From Pirellula staleyi DSM 6068 (GTDB taxonomy: Bacteria > Planctomycetota > Planctomycetia > Pirellulales > Pirellulaceae): a stretch of DNA of 42,313 nt. The stretch lies in the NCBI GenBank assembly GCA_945900945.1, contig CAMDKL010000036.1, positions 1 to 42,313 of the forward strand, read 5' to 3'. The position numbers and the translations under genes are program-made. How positions within the stretch are numbered: the first letter of the stretch is position 1; each line of letters opens with the position of its first letter. Below, piece after piece: positions 7,388 to 17,100 of the stretch. The notes below the pieces were generated by a model that ran no database searches, was not told the DNA's origin, and worked only from the letters and a program-made list of their open reading frames with translations.

Positions 7388-7417
7388 TTCAGCCACGGCG
7401 CTGAGTCAGTCTTTTTT
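7384..7417 (+). terminator. Intrinsic terminator after tiny ORF
   Basis: CTGATTCAGC (7384-7393) pairs with GCTGAGTCAG (7400-7409), one G-T wobble in ten pairs, with a 6-nt loop, followed by C and six T (7412-7417). It begins at the stop codon of the 26-residue ORF and could act as terminator or as attenuator for the gene starting at 7458. Confidence 0.75.
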
Positions 7418-7457
7418 GCATTGGCGACCGACCGACGAAAACATAAGGTTTCTCTCG

Positions 7458-8630
7458 ATGCGATGCCAAATAATACGTTCCGTTCTTCGCGCCTCCTTTG
7501 TGGCCGGACTTATTGCTTCATGTCAAAATGCAGTGCTTTCCGCTTCTTGGAAAGATTGTCTGCAACCTTTTGCCGGCACTTGCTTTATTCACGATCTTCA
7601 ATGGGAGCAATTCAATTCCAAATCCATACGGAAGTTCGATTCTGAGATAATTCAAACCTCCGATAAAGAAACAGACCTATGTGTCGCCGCCGCCGAACAG
7701 TTTGAGTTTAATTCAAAAGTGGATGCAGCCTTCGACGCCTTGCGTTCGAAATCCAGCCAGTTTTTTCAATCGGGAGCCATGCTGTTTCAGAGTTACTCTC
7801 GATCGCGAAGGATCGTTATTTCTTCCATCGATAGTCTGAGTCTTAGGCTCGTCGACTGGATCAAAGTCGCGAATGCGTTCCCGCCTATGGCTGGCGAAAC
7901 GCAGGGCAATCAGGACTTTGAATGTGGTTGGGATAGCGAAGAATGGAACCGCGTTATCCCTCATTCGGTTTCGCGTATTTCGGCGTACCGAGGCTGTGCT
8001 AACGTTTTTGTTTATTCGCTAGATGCTTCGGAAAACGTTCCCACGGATTCCAATTTCGATCCATCGGTCTTGGATACCGATCATGCTTCGCTGGTCGGCG
8101 TTGAGCTAGCTTGTCCGGAAGATCAATTGATCGATCACGGTTGGAACGGCAGTTTGGTACAGCCCTCGATTTGCTGTCCTCAAGAAGCGGATCCTGAAGC
8201 TATCTGTAGGGAGCACTACACTGTGCAATCGGCGATCTTAGTTCGTCCGCCAACTTTGGAAGCGGAATACGAAGCCCAGGCAGCAGACACTTCATTCGAG
8301 TTTGCCGAACTTATCGCAATCGAAAATATAAATTTAGACATCGTTTCTGAGCCAAACGGAATCCCCTTTTCGTCAAAGGATTTCTTGACAACGCTTCATG
8401 CCTCAACCTATGGTCCCATCATCCAGCCGGCTTCGAATTCGCATCGCTTGGCCGTGGATTACGCTATGAAAGTGATTTCGCAGCCGTCGACTGAGGCTAG
8501 AAGCCAAATGTCGATGCGGGTCGCGGGCCAAATCCGAACGGTAGGGCAGTTCCTAGTCGATTTTGCAAACCAGATTGACAATCGAATCGAACAATTGGAA
8601 ATCGCTCGACGGGATAATGTTCAACGGTAA
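7458..8630 (+). CDS. Exported protein of unknown function
   Basis: 390 residues from the ATG at 7458. This start gives a plausible signal peptide (RSVLRASFVAGLIASCQNAVLSA) and has AAGG about 8 nt upstream; the frame is open to a GTG at 7359, which would run through the terminator and is less likely. The mature part is acidic, with scattered cysteines (for example WKDCLQPFAGTCF, SICCPQEADPEAICREHY) and no domain I recognise. The C-terminal 60 residues look helical (VAGQIRTVGQFLVDFANQIDNRIEQLEIARR). It is likely periplasmic or surface exposed. It is followed by a palindromic repeat and a long gene-poor stretch. Confidence 0.6.
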   Translation: MRCQIIRSVLRASFVAGLIASCQNAVLSASWKDCLQPFAGTCFIHDLQWEQFNSKSIRKFDSEIIQTSDKETDLCVAAAEQFEFNSKVDAAFDALRSKSSQFFQSGAMLFQSYSRSRRIVISSIDSLSLRLVDWIKVANAFPPMAGETQGNQDFECGWDSEEWNRVIPHSVSRISAYRGCANVFVYSLDASENVPTDSNFDPSVLDTDHASLVGVELACPEDQLIDHGWNGSLVQPSICCPQEADPEAICREHYTVQSAILVRPPTLEAEYEAQAADTSFEFAELIAIENINLDIVSEPNGIPFSSKDFLTTLHASTYGPIIQPASNSHRLAVDYAMKVISQPSTEARSQMSMRVAGQIRTVGQFLVDFANQIDNRIEQLEIARRDNVQR

Positions 8631-8637
8631 AAAATTG

Positions 8638-8672
8638 GTAACCGTTCACGGCTTTCGGCCTTGAACGGTTAC
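8638..8672. repeat. Palindrome, GTAACCGTTCA family, copy 1
   Basis: A perfect 11-bp inverted repeat: GTAACCGTTCA (8638-8648) and TGAACGGTTAC (8662-8672), 13-nt loop. It starts 7 bp after the stop codon of the exported protein. A second, degraded copy with the same left arm lies at 19349-19383, so this is an interspersed element and not only a local terminator. Confidence 0.7.
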
Positions 8673-9445
8673 GTCGTAATCATATTCTTACTCGCAATCT
8701 TAATGGAATGACCAGGTTTCGTTTGGAAGTCGGTGGCTCAATGTGTCTTGGTTCACCGGCAAGTGGAATCGTCCACCCCCGCTCAGGTTGTCAACGCGAG
8801 ATCGCGTGTAACCAGGACATCAAGACGGTTGTTCTAGTTGCGTCTCACGCACTGAGGAGAGTTGGAGCAGGCTGGTGAATTTGTATTGCTTCAATGGAGT
8901 CCAGTAGGAAGGAGAAGAAGTTACGCTTTACGAACCACTTCCAAAAACCGGTCGCGATGGGTGAGCATCGAACGATGGAATCCTTTGTCGGTCATCTCGT
9001 CGCGGCGGTGCCAGGCCGAAAACAGCCGCCGCGATCGATCCAGAAGCTGTTCGGCCCAAGCTTTCGTTGCCTGGTCCGGATGTTTTTCGCTCAGGAACCG
9101 GACGTCGCGTATCAAACGGTGCCCAACAGTCCCAATCGCTGGATTTTAATGCTGTCGATTTCATAGACAAATGTCTCATCGACTCGCTTTGTCAGTGCGG
9201 CAACGCGTGTTTTCAGCTCTTCAATCTGTCGGTCTTTACTGTCCATCGCCGGACAGTACCAATTTCGGAAATCGCGATTCCTGCTACATCGATAATAGCG
9301 ATTGCTGCGTTTGTGCTGACTCATCGCAAATTTTTTTGAGATTCCTGACCATCGAATCACTCTTGGTCTTTCCAGTTGAGGTAAATCAAAGTGTTGCATG
9401 TTCGCGAAATGTCCTCAGTTCTACCGTGATTCTGCCGAGCGATCC
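8673..9445. other. Gene-poor stretch with transposase debris
   Basis: No intact gene. The middle holds the IS66-type remnant described separately (8921-9246). The rest (8673-8920 and 9247-9445) shows nothing I can assign; terminal inverted repeats of an insertion sequence were not found. The promoter of the NatA-like gene at 9446 should lie at the right end. Confidence 0.5.
8921..9246 (-). pseudogene. IS66-type transposase remnant
   Basis: Two pieces of an IS66 (TnpC-like) transposase in different frames. The first, from the ATG at 9246, is the coiled-coil start (MDSKDRQIEELKTRVAALTK). The second, about 9115 down to 8921, is the helical stretch after the catalytic core's middle (LIRDVRFLSEKHPDQATKAW, then RLFSAWHRRDEMTDKGF). 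Only about 17 residues separate them where a full-length protein has some 200 or more, including the zinc finger and catalytic acids. A frame change lies at the junction, and the C-terminal end is also missing. It cannot be active. The IS66 call is from remembered family sequences; moderate certainty. Confidence 0.5.
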
Positions 9446-10204
9446 ATGGATTTAGTCCAAGTACGAAACCTCAGCAAGAGCTATCCGGATTCGGTACAAG
9501 GGGAAATTATTGCGTTAGAAAACGTGAGTTTTGTCGCGAAAGCAGGTGAAGTATTTGGATTGCTAGGTCCCAACGGAGCTGGAAAAACAACCGCTCTCCG
9601 CATTCTGGCCACGATCCTCCAGCCAACATCGGGTTCTGTCCGCGTTTTCAATTTTGATGTTACTAAACAAGCTGACTACGTTCGCCATTCTATTGGATTC
9701 GTATCTAACAATACTGCGATTTATGATCGCATGAGTGCGTGGGAACTAGTTGAGTTTTTTGGACGCTTGTATGCGTTGCCCGACGACCACCTATACCCGC
9801 GAATGGAAAAAATATTTCGCACGCTTCAAATGGAAGACTTCAAGGAATGCCCAGGCGCCAAGATGTCAACGGGCATGAAACAAAAGACCTCGATTGCACG
9901 AGCATTGATTCATGATCCACCCGTATTGATATTCGACGAAGCGTCGCTCGGTCTCGACGTCATGGTAGCTAGAGCACTCCAATCTATCGTCATGGAGCTG
10001 CGTGATCAAGGAAAATGCATTATCTACTCGACACATATTATGCGTGAAGTCGAACGACTATGTGATCGTGTGGCAATCATTTACAAAGGCAAAGTGATCG
10101 ATTCAGGAACACTCGAAGACCTTGCTGAACGTCATCATCAGAACGACTTTGAAGAACTGTTCTACCAACTGCTGATGCTTGGCGATAAAGTAGGCTCGGT
10201 ATGA
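9446..10204 (+). CDS. ABC transporter ATPase, NatA-like
   Basis: 252 residues from the ATG at 9446 (MDLVQVRNLSKSYP), preferred over a start 48 bp upstream because the ABC fold begins there. Walker A is GPNGAGKTT, the signature is degenerate (MSTGMKQK in place of LSGGQ), Walker B is VLIFDEASLGLD, and the switch is STHIMREVERLCDR. This is the class of ATPases that drive NatB-type export permeases (sodium or drug export in characterised cases). The stop overlaps the next gene's ATG by 4 bp, so the two are translationally coupled and surely act together. Confidence 0.92.
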   Translation: MDLVQVRNLSKSYPDSVQGEIIALENVSFVAKAGEVFGLLGPNGAGKTTALRILATILQPTSGSVRVFNFDVTKQADYVRHSIGFVSNNTAIYDRMSAWELVEFFGRLYALPDDHLYPRMEKIFRTLQMEDFKECPGAKMSTGMKQKTSIARALIHDPPVLIFDEASLGLDVMVARALQSIVMELRDQGKCIIYSTHIMREVERLCDRVAIIYKGKVIDSGTLEDLAERHHQNDFEELFYQLLMLGDKVGSV

Positions 10205-12438
10205 ATTGGTCACACGTAAAGCTCATTTTCCATCGCGAAGTTCGAGACCAGTTGCGCGATCGAAGAACCATGTTTACCATCTGCATTCTACCGATTCTTC
10301 TCTATCCCTTGATGGGGATGGTGATGATGCAGGTTGCTCAGTTCCATCGTGAACAGCATGTTACGATCGGTGTCGTTGGGTATGAAAACTGGCCTGAAGA
10401 CTTCCCACTGATTACGGAAGTCGAAAACGACACAATCCGCTGGAAGAAGCTCCTGTCAGACGATTCGTTGGTAAGAGCATTCGAAGCGTCTGAATCGAAA
10501 AGAAAGTCTACAGACGTTTTTGAAACGAGGGTTGGTTCGCACCATCAAAGCAACGATCCTAATGCGGCAGAGAAACTCCTGCGGCAATTTGAATCCGACG
10601 CCATAGTCTGGGTGCCGCCGAGTTTTAGAGAATCCATCTCGCGGGATTCCATGGTTATTCTCAGCAATCAACGATGGGAACGCTCCCAATTGGCGGCTAA
10701 GTGTTTGAATGAGCGTATCAGCGAATGGCATGCGCACTGGCTACGAAGCCATTTAAAAGTTTCCGAAATAGGAGCCGCTCTCATGGATCCGCCTCGTGTA
10801 ATGCAGGTCGATGTTTCGAGTGCAGAAATGAAGCGAGCGATCGTCTGGTCCAAGATACTACCATTCGTCATGCTAGTCTGGGCGCTGACGGGAGCTTTTT
10901 ATCCCGCAATTGATTTGTGCGCTGGTGAAAAGGAACGAGGAACGCTCGAGACCCTTTTATGTAGTCCTGCTCGGCGCAGAGAGGTAGTCTGGGGAAAGCT
11001 GCTGACGATAATGTGCTTTAGCATTGGAACTGCGCTCTTGAATTTGGCAAGTATGCATACGACTGCTTCACTAGTCATGTCGCAATTTTCGGGACTAGGC
11101 ACTGGCGACATGGTCGCTGCCATGGGGCCATTGCCGCTTCATTCGATGGGTTGGTTGATACTACTGGTCATTCCCATTTCTGCGATTTTCAGCGCACTCG
11201 CATTGGCAGTTGCATGCTTGGCGCGAAGTACGAAGGAGGGGCAATACTATTTAATGCCGTTGCTCTTGGTCGGCCTACCGTTGGTCATGCTTCCAATGAT
11301 TCCAGGAGTGGTTCTCTCGCCAGGCACGAGTATTGTTCCTATTACGGGCGCTGTTCTGATGTCCCGAGCGTTGATGGATGGCGAGTTCATGCATGCCTTG
11401 CTTCACTTGCCTACTGTGGCAACCGTAACAGTCCTTTGTTGCATGCTCTCCATTCGTTGGGCTGTTCGACAGTTTGAGAGCGAAAATGTCATGTTTCGCG
11501 ATAGCGAACGATCCTCAATGACACAATGGATTCGCAATGTCTGGCGGCAACGCGAGGACACTCCAACCCCAAATGAATCCTTACTTTGCGGCCTTTTGAT
11601 TTTGGTCTGCTTGTTCTTTGGAAGACTCTCATTGGGCGGCATGACTTTGAGCTGGATGTCAATCGTACAGTCAACCATTGTCATTCAGCTTGGGATGATA
11701 CTCGCTCCAGCATTGATCATGGCGACGATCCTCACCCGCTCTATTCGGAAGTCTTTGAGACTGAATCGCCCCGGCGCCAAGGAACTGGTCGCAACCGTTC
11801 TATTGGCAATTAGTTTGCATCCAGCATATACAGGCTTTGCGTCCTTGGTTGGAGCAGAATACAAACTCGGGGAGCAAACGACGAGCATGCTCATGCAGTT
11901 TGATTCCATCATTGCAGCCGCTCCCATTTGGAGTGTACTATTGGTTCTTGCGATGGTGCCCGCCGTTTGCGAAGAACTGGCTTTTCGAGGTTTCTTGTTT
12001 GCCGGCCTACAACACAACAACGGGCATATCCGTGCGATACTCTTAACTTCGTTGCTTTTCGGGTTGTCCCACGGGGTCCTCCAGCAAACGATTACCGCAT
12101 CCGTGATTGGACTGCTTCTAGGTTGGTTGGCGTTTCGAACAGGCGGTGTCGTGTGCACAATCGTATTCCACTGTGTTCACAACTCCATATCGATGCTCCT
12201 CGTATCGTTTTCAAGTTGCGGTAGCGTTGCTCCTCAGTGGCTTACATGGGCGATCGAAAGTAGCAATGGTCAACTTGCCTATACCGGAACATGGTGCACG
12301 CTCAGCGTCGGAGTTGCCATCAGCCTGATCGCCTGGTTCGCATCGCAAAAATCTATCGCAGAATCCTTGCAAGCTTTTGGGCAGCATGCGACGCAGAAAA
12401 GTATTCGCTCCGTTCCAAACTTAAGCCGCGGACACTAG
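10201..12438 (+). CDS. NatB-like ABC permease fused to CPBP protease
   Basis: 745 residues in two halves. Residues 1-420 are an ABC-2/NatB permease: a first membrane helix after the amphipathic start ([21 protein letters not shown]), a large extracytoplasmic loop, then a helix bundle with the characteristic [20 protein letters not shown]. Residues about 460-700 are a CPBP (CAAX-like) intramembrane metalloprotease with EELAFR (Glu591-Glu592), FGLSHG (His624) and the late FHCVHNS motif, so all zinc and catalytic positions are present. This fusion recurs in planctomycetes from what I know. It forms an exporter with the preceding ATPase; the protease may process the exported substrate. That last point is inference. 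Confidence 0.88.
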   Translation: MNWSHVKLIFHREVRDQLRDRRTMFTICILPILLYPLMGMVMMQVAQFHREQHVTIGVVGYENWPEDFPLITEVENDTIRWKKLLSDDSLVRAFEASESKRKSTDVFETRVGSHHQSNDPNAAEKLLRQFESDAIVWVPPSFRESISRDSMVILSNQRWERSQLAAKCLNERISEWHAHWLRSHLKVSEIGAALMDPPRVMQVDVSSAEMKRAIVWSKILPFVMLVWALTGAFYPAIDLCAGEKERGTLETLLCSPARRREVVWGKLLTIMCFSIGTALLNLASMHTTASLVMSQFSGLGTGDMVAAMGPLPLHSMGWLILLVIPISAIFSALALAVACLARSTKEGQYYLMPLLLVGLPLVMLPMIPGVVLSPGTSIVPITGAVLMSRALMDGEFMHALLHLPTVATVTVLCCMLSIRWAVRQFESENVMFRDSERSSMTQWIRNVWRQREDTPTPNESLLCGLLILVCLFFGRLSLGGMTLSWMSIVQSTIVIQLGMILAPALIMATILTRSIRKSLRLNRPGAKELVATVLLAISLHPAYTGFASLVGAEYKLGEQTTSMLMQFDSIIAAAPIWSVLLVLAMVPAVCEELAFRGFLFAGLQHNNGHIRAILLTSLLFGLSHGVLQQTITASVIGLLLGWLAFRTGGVVCTIVFHCVHNSISMLLVSFSSCGSVAPQWLTWAIESSNGQLAYTGTWCTLSVGVAISLIAWFASQKSIAESLQAFGQHATQKSIRSVPNLSRGH

Positions 12439-12483
12439 CCGCGTTCCTTTGTATCGCAACGCGAATTCGTATACCCAGGAATT

Positions 12484-13260
12484 CTATCGCTTTAGCAATT
12501 CAAAGATGCCACAACCATAATGACATCCAAAATTGGATTGCACTTCGTTTAAATGGAGCGTTGCATCTTCAAATAGATCTCCTGCATCGTTGACATAAGA
12601 AAAGCTCCGAACGTCGAAGTGTTGGCTGAGCAAATCCAACAGATAACCAACGGAGAAGACTCGATGCGCATTGAACTCGATCCGCTGGGGACCAATGGGA
12701 ACGGAAAAATAGAACGTGCCCCCGCTTTGAAGCATATACGTTATGTTCTCAATCGCCTTCCTGTAGCCAAAGTAATCGATGGAATCTCCGTATCTGCCCA
12801 AACCAAAGTGCTCTACGGCATGCAATGAGGAAATGGAATCGCAGTAGTTCCGCATCGGCTCCTGCAGTTCCATCAGGTCCGCCTTTCGGAACGTGATGTT
12901 CTTGACTTTGCTCTTTTGCTCGCGGATGTCGAGAATTTCTATCTCACGGAAAACTGCAACATGAGCTACGAAACCATCCGTTCGCGAGCCGATATCCACG
13001 TGTTTTTGCGGATTCGATTGAAAAATCTTTCGAGCTATCAGCAGATCTTGATGGAAATAGTGGCCAGACATGGTTCCGGATTCATCATGCCGTTCAAATG
13101 TGATAGGGTTCAGTGGTCCAAAAGGGAACGTTTTGTCAGCTCCCCTCTGTTTCTTTAAGCGGAAGAAATCCTGAACAAAGGATGGCCCGCCTTTGAGGAC
13201 ACGCAGGAGTGTCTTGGGCTTTAGACTGGACAGCAAATTCAAATGGCGTAGGCGCGTCAT
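12484..13260 (-). CDS. DUF268 family protein, methyltransferase-like
   Basis: 258 residues from the ATG at 13260 (MTRLRHLNLLSS); a TTG at 13317 would overlap the upstream remnant. The DUF268 core is clear: SGHYFHQDLLIARKIF, HVDIGSRTDGFVAHVAVF, EILDIREQKSKVKNITFRKA, SSLHAVEHFGLGRYGD and YFSVPIGPQRIEFNAHRVF. The layout (DIGS near a nucleotide-type loop, then DIR, then a late HAVEHFG) is like a Rossmann methyltransferase. Members are found in surface-polysaccharide clusters, and here it follows a TPR/glycosyltransferase remnant on the same strand. The actual reaction is not known. Confidence 0.72.
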   Translation of the reverse strand: MTRLRHLNLLSSLKPKTLLRVLKGGPSFVQDFFRLKKQRGADKTFPFGPLNPITFERHDESGTMSGHYFHQDLLIARKIFQSNPQKHVDIGSRTDGFVAHVAVFREIEILDIREQKSKVKNITFRKADLMELQEPMRNYCDSISSLHAVEHFGLGRYGDSIDYFGYRKAIENITYMLQSGGTFYFSVPIGPQRIEFNAHRVFSVGYLLDLLSQHFDVRSFSYVNDAGDLFEDATLHLNEVQSNFGCHYGCGIFELLKR

Positions 13261-13300
13261 GCTAGGCTGGTTTCCTTGACTTGAAGATTGCGAGAAAAAA

Positions 13301-14078
13301 CTATCTGTCTTTAGCAAAGCGAAAAACGTAATAAGGAATGCTTTTCAGGTTCGTCTTAAAAGCTAACGGTAAACTTAGCAAAGGCGAGTGAAAATCAAAT
13401 TTCAATGATGGGTCATTTTCGTCAACGATCAACACATGCGAACCGAGGCTTTTCATCAATCCACGCAGTGCTTTTTGCGGCGCAAAAAGAGCGTTGGCTC
13501 CCGATTCACTCAAGCGGGAGACATAGCGGCAAAACTGAATGGTATCACCCAATCCTTGCTCATAATGCAGCAGTATCGTTTTACCGTCGAGCGATTCGTT
13601 ACCCAACCAAAGCGGTTGAGTGAAATTGAGCCTACGTTTTTCGGAGTCTCCCTTTTTCCAACGCCACTCATACAAAGGCAATCCTCCTTCAAAATCACCG
13701 CCCAATAGTAACGCATAACCTTTGTTCCAATACGCTTCAGCATCATTCGAATTGATCGTGATAGCACAGTCAAAACTGGCAACGGCAGCGTCCAGTTGCT
13801 TGAGACTCTGCAACGCAATGCCACGATTGGAGTAAAAAGCAGGATTTGTTGGATTTATGGCAATTGCTTTGGCGAGCAAGTCGGCAGCGAGGCCCGTAAT
13901 TTTTTGACTGTGCTGCTATCACTCCGAGCATATGCAGTGAGTCAAATTGCTTAGGGTCGGACTTGAGAATTGCTTCGTAGATTGCCTGTGCTTCTTTCAG
14001 CCGGCCTTGCTGGTGCATCGCACCAGCAAGTTGGAACTGAGCCTTTGCCTCTATGGCCGCTGCGGCGTCTTCGTTCAT
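13301..14078 (-). pseudogene. TPR/glycosyltransferase remnant, frameshifted
   Basis: From the ATG at 14078 the frame encodes TPR helices (AMHQQGRLKEAQAIYEAILKSDP), then breaks near 13891-13905, where one extra base in a GGGCC tract shifts the frame. The second part resumes with AADLLAKAIAINPTNPAFYS (TPR) and runs into the family's linker and glycosyltransferase start (LWLGNESLDGKTILLHYEQG, LGDTIQFCRYVSRLSESGA). It stops at 13301, right after the loop where intact members normally go on for 150 or more residues. So there are two lesions, a frameshift and a 3' truncation. The intact family joins TPRs to a family-9-like glycosyltransferase fold. Confidence 0.65.
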
Positions 14079-14110
14079 GGATGATTCTTTAACAACACTG
14101 TTCTGATACA

Positions 14111-17100
14111 CTATTGGCGAGAGCGACGTCGTCTCTTTCCAATTTCATAAAACAAGTCATCGATCTCGAAATCGGTAGGGACATTGGTTGCCGTGGCTCT
14201 GCTCTGATCTCTCGATAGCGAAAAAGAGACGTCCAACTTCTGGACCTGCTTCCGTTCCGCTTTCGATTGGCGTGCAGAATCTAGTCGACTCTCAGAAAAA
14301 GAGCCAACAAGTAACGCCAAGGTAAGTGATTGCTTTGGTGGACTTGGTGGAAGCGTAATCGCACCACTGCTGGCACCCTCGGCGGCTGAACCAGAGACAG
14401 GAATGATGATGTCGTCGAGCAAGATCCTATTGCCGACACGAGCCGTCACGTAGCCCAAATCCAGAGTAGTGATACGCTCATCTTTGTCGATATCTCGAAC
14501 TTCGTTTGCTGGGACGAGCGTATTTCCGACCATCAGCGCAATCTTTCCTAGATCGATGGTCGTTGTTCTATAGGGCGCCTCGCCATCAACTTCTCCTAAT
14601 GCGTTCCCAACATAGAAAACGGCTGGCAAAGGAAGTCCTGTATTGGCGTTCGATCGAACTATAATTTGCAACCAAGTATTCTGGAGGACGTTGTCGGGCC
14701 ACTCGATCCGCACCCGCCCAGGTGCGGAGGTCGATCCCGCCGTTACGTTGATACTACCTGGAGCAGGAGCCAAGGCCCAAGTGCTAGGATTGACGACGCC
14801 AAACACGTCATTGGGAGCAACTCGAAAGATGAAATCGGATGGGTTAAGCTGGCTTCCAACTAGTCCCGCCAAACTCAACATGATTCCATTAAGCCCTTTG
14901 GTGAAGCCGCTCACGTTGGTAAAGGAGGTTTTTTGAGGTGTCGTACTTGGCGAAAGCAATCGCTTGCTATCGTCAATTGCTGCATTCAAACCGCCAAAAA
15001 ACTCGAAGCCCGAATCGTTGTAAAAGACGCTAGCACCTACCCGATCCGTTATCGCCGCGAGCGTGTACTCGCCGCTGCCTGAGGTCGCCCGAACTCGAAC
15101 CGAATAAGTTCCCGTGATCGGGGCTGTAAATCTTGCCAATGCATTCTTGCCATCCATGGAATTGAGGTCCGTGGCAACGATGGTGGCCCCGTCTGGATGA
15201 ACGACCGTCAGTTCTGGGTTCAATAAATTGGAAAGTGACGAGGTTATAGAATCAAACGGTGTGGTCGTATTGATTTTGACGATCTCACCTGCCAGAAGCG
15301 ATAGGGAGTAGTGATCGTCTTGGTCTCCCAAGACGTTGAGAAAGCCCAATGCTGGCTTGTTGGAGGCAATGCCTCGCAGGGGGTTCGTCGCCAAGTTGTT
15401 TGGCTCCGATTCTAAAGCCAACGCAATTCCGACGCCGAGAACGTATTGTCCTGAGGCAGTCGTGTTTGTGGTTCGTATCGTATAGGTTCCACCTACAGGA
15501 ACAACGAAGCCTAGGATCCCAAGATTAATATTCGTCGCCTTGATTCCTGCCTGCACTGGATCGACGACACCCGAGGCGAGCACCGTTGAGCCGTCCACGC
15601 CAATTAACTGCAATTGCTGATTGCTAAAGTCAACTCCGACTCCAGCCAAAACGATATCAATCGGCTTGCTCGCTTGCCCATTCAGGTTGAGTGAGAACTC
15701 GTCCACATCCGGGCTCACCGGTCGGACAAGGTCCAAGACATCGCCATCGACTAGGCTGGCGGAATTAAAACTAAATTGCAAAGCGGAATTGGACGATTGT
15801 TGAAAGCCAACCGTCGCCGAGGCTCCGCCGTTCCAAGCTGCATTACCGAAAATGACGTCTTTGTAAACGTATCGCGCAAGTACCTGCCCCGACTCGAACA
15901 GTTGCAATTGAAAAGTGGTACTACCGGAATTGTCGAAGTGTGGGCGATTCTCCCATTGGACGATGAGGGTATTGATCCCGCCAACTTGTCTCTGCTGCCA
16001 ATAGACCCCACCCGTTTCATCGTCGATGTCATCCCAAAACGGAACCAGTGCATTTCCAAACGAACCGGTAGGTAACCCAAAATTATCGATGAGCTGTGTT
16101 TGTATCACCCCGCTTATCAGCAAGCCGTTGTTGTTCACAGTGGCTGTGCCTGCTGGAAAAATGGAATTGCCAACGGTTGTCGAGATGACAGCAAAAGTGT
16201 CATCTCCCAACCTCAAGTCGGTGCCTGTTGACGAAATGTCGACGAACAAGTTCGGATTATTTGACTTTGTGAATTGAAGCGTTGGCGATGAAACGGGTGC
16301 CGCCTTTCCTATCACTGCATATCGACCACCACCTAACGCCAATGCGGATGAATCGATAGCCAATTTGTTGTCGCCCGCAGAATCAACCACTTCCGAAATT
16401 GCATTCAGAACAGCACTGAGGTTAAAGCTGCTGGCAAAGTTACTCGTCACTCTCAAGCTGTAAACTCCACTGCTAGCGATGGCCGTAACCGGCAAGACAG
16501 CAGCAGCCCCTGCGTTGGATGCTGCAAAGATTGGGGTAACGCCGACCAGCTCAATTCTCAAAACAGCTGAATTTGCCGGCGTAGCTGTTGCGGAGAATTT
16601 CTGGCCGGCTTCGAGCGAAATCGAAAAAGTCACATTTCCAGAAGCGTTGGCGATTGTACCCGGATTGGTGAAACTCGTACTCACCAAACTGCCGAACGGT
16701 TGCTGACGCACGAATTGCGTGAGTTCATTATCCTCGATATTGACTGTAATACTTGCTACCGGCATCGTAAGCGGGTATCCGGTTGGATCATTCGTCGCTG
16801 AAATCGCGTGCGTGATGGTTCCCGTATGCAATCCTTCGGACACGAAATCGTCAATCGCCCGGACCGTTATCGTTTGGGGAGTCGTATTTGCAAGGGATAG
16901 CGTCACGCTGCTTGAAAAATTGACTCCGTCGCTGCTAATCTGAACCTGTGAATTTGCAGTTGCTGTCACTTGGACTGTCCCGGCAGGTACGGTTGAAAGG
17001 CCGAGAGTGTAGGAGTCCGTCAATCCCGATTCGCTTACATCCGTGCTTCCACCGCTTTGAGTGACTACTACCGAACTCGCTTGTGTTGCCGCTAAGGAAA

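Noticed and set aside
12946-13317. Start of the DUF268 gene at TTG 13317
   Set aside because: It would overlap the upstream remnant and adds residues unlike the family; ATG 13260 is preferred.
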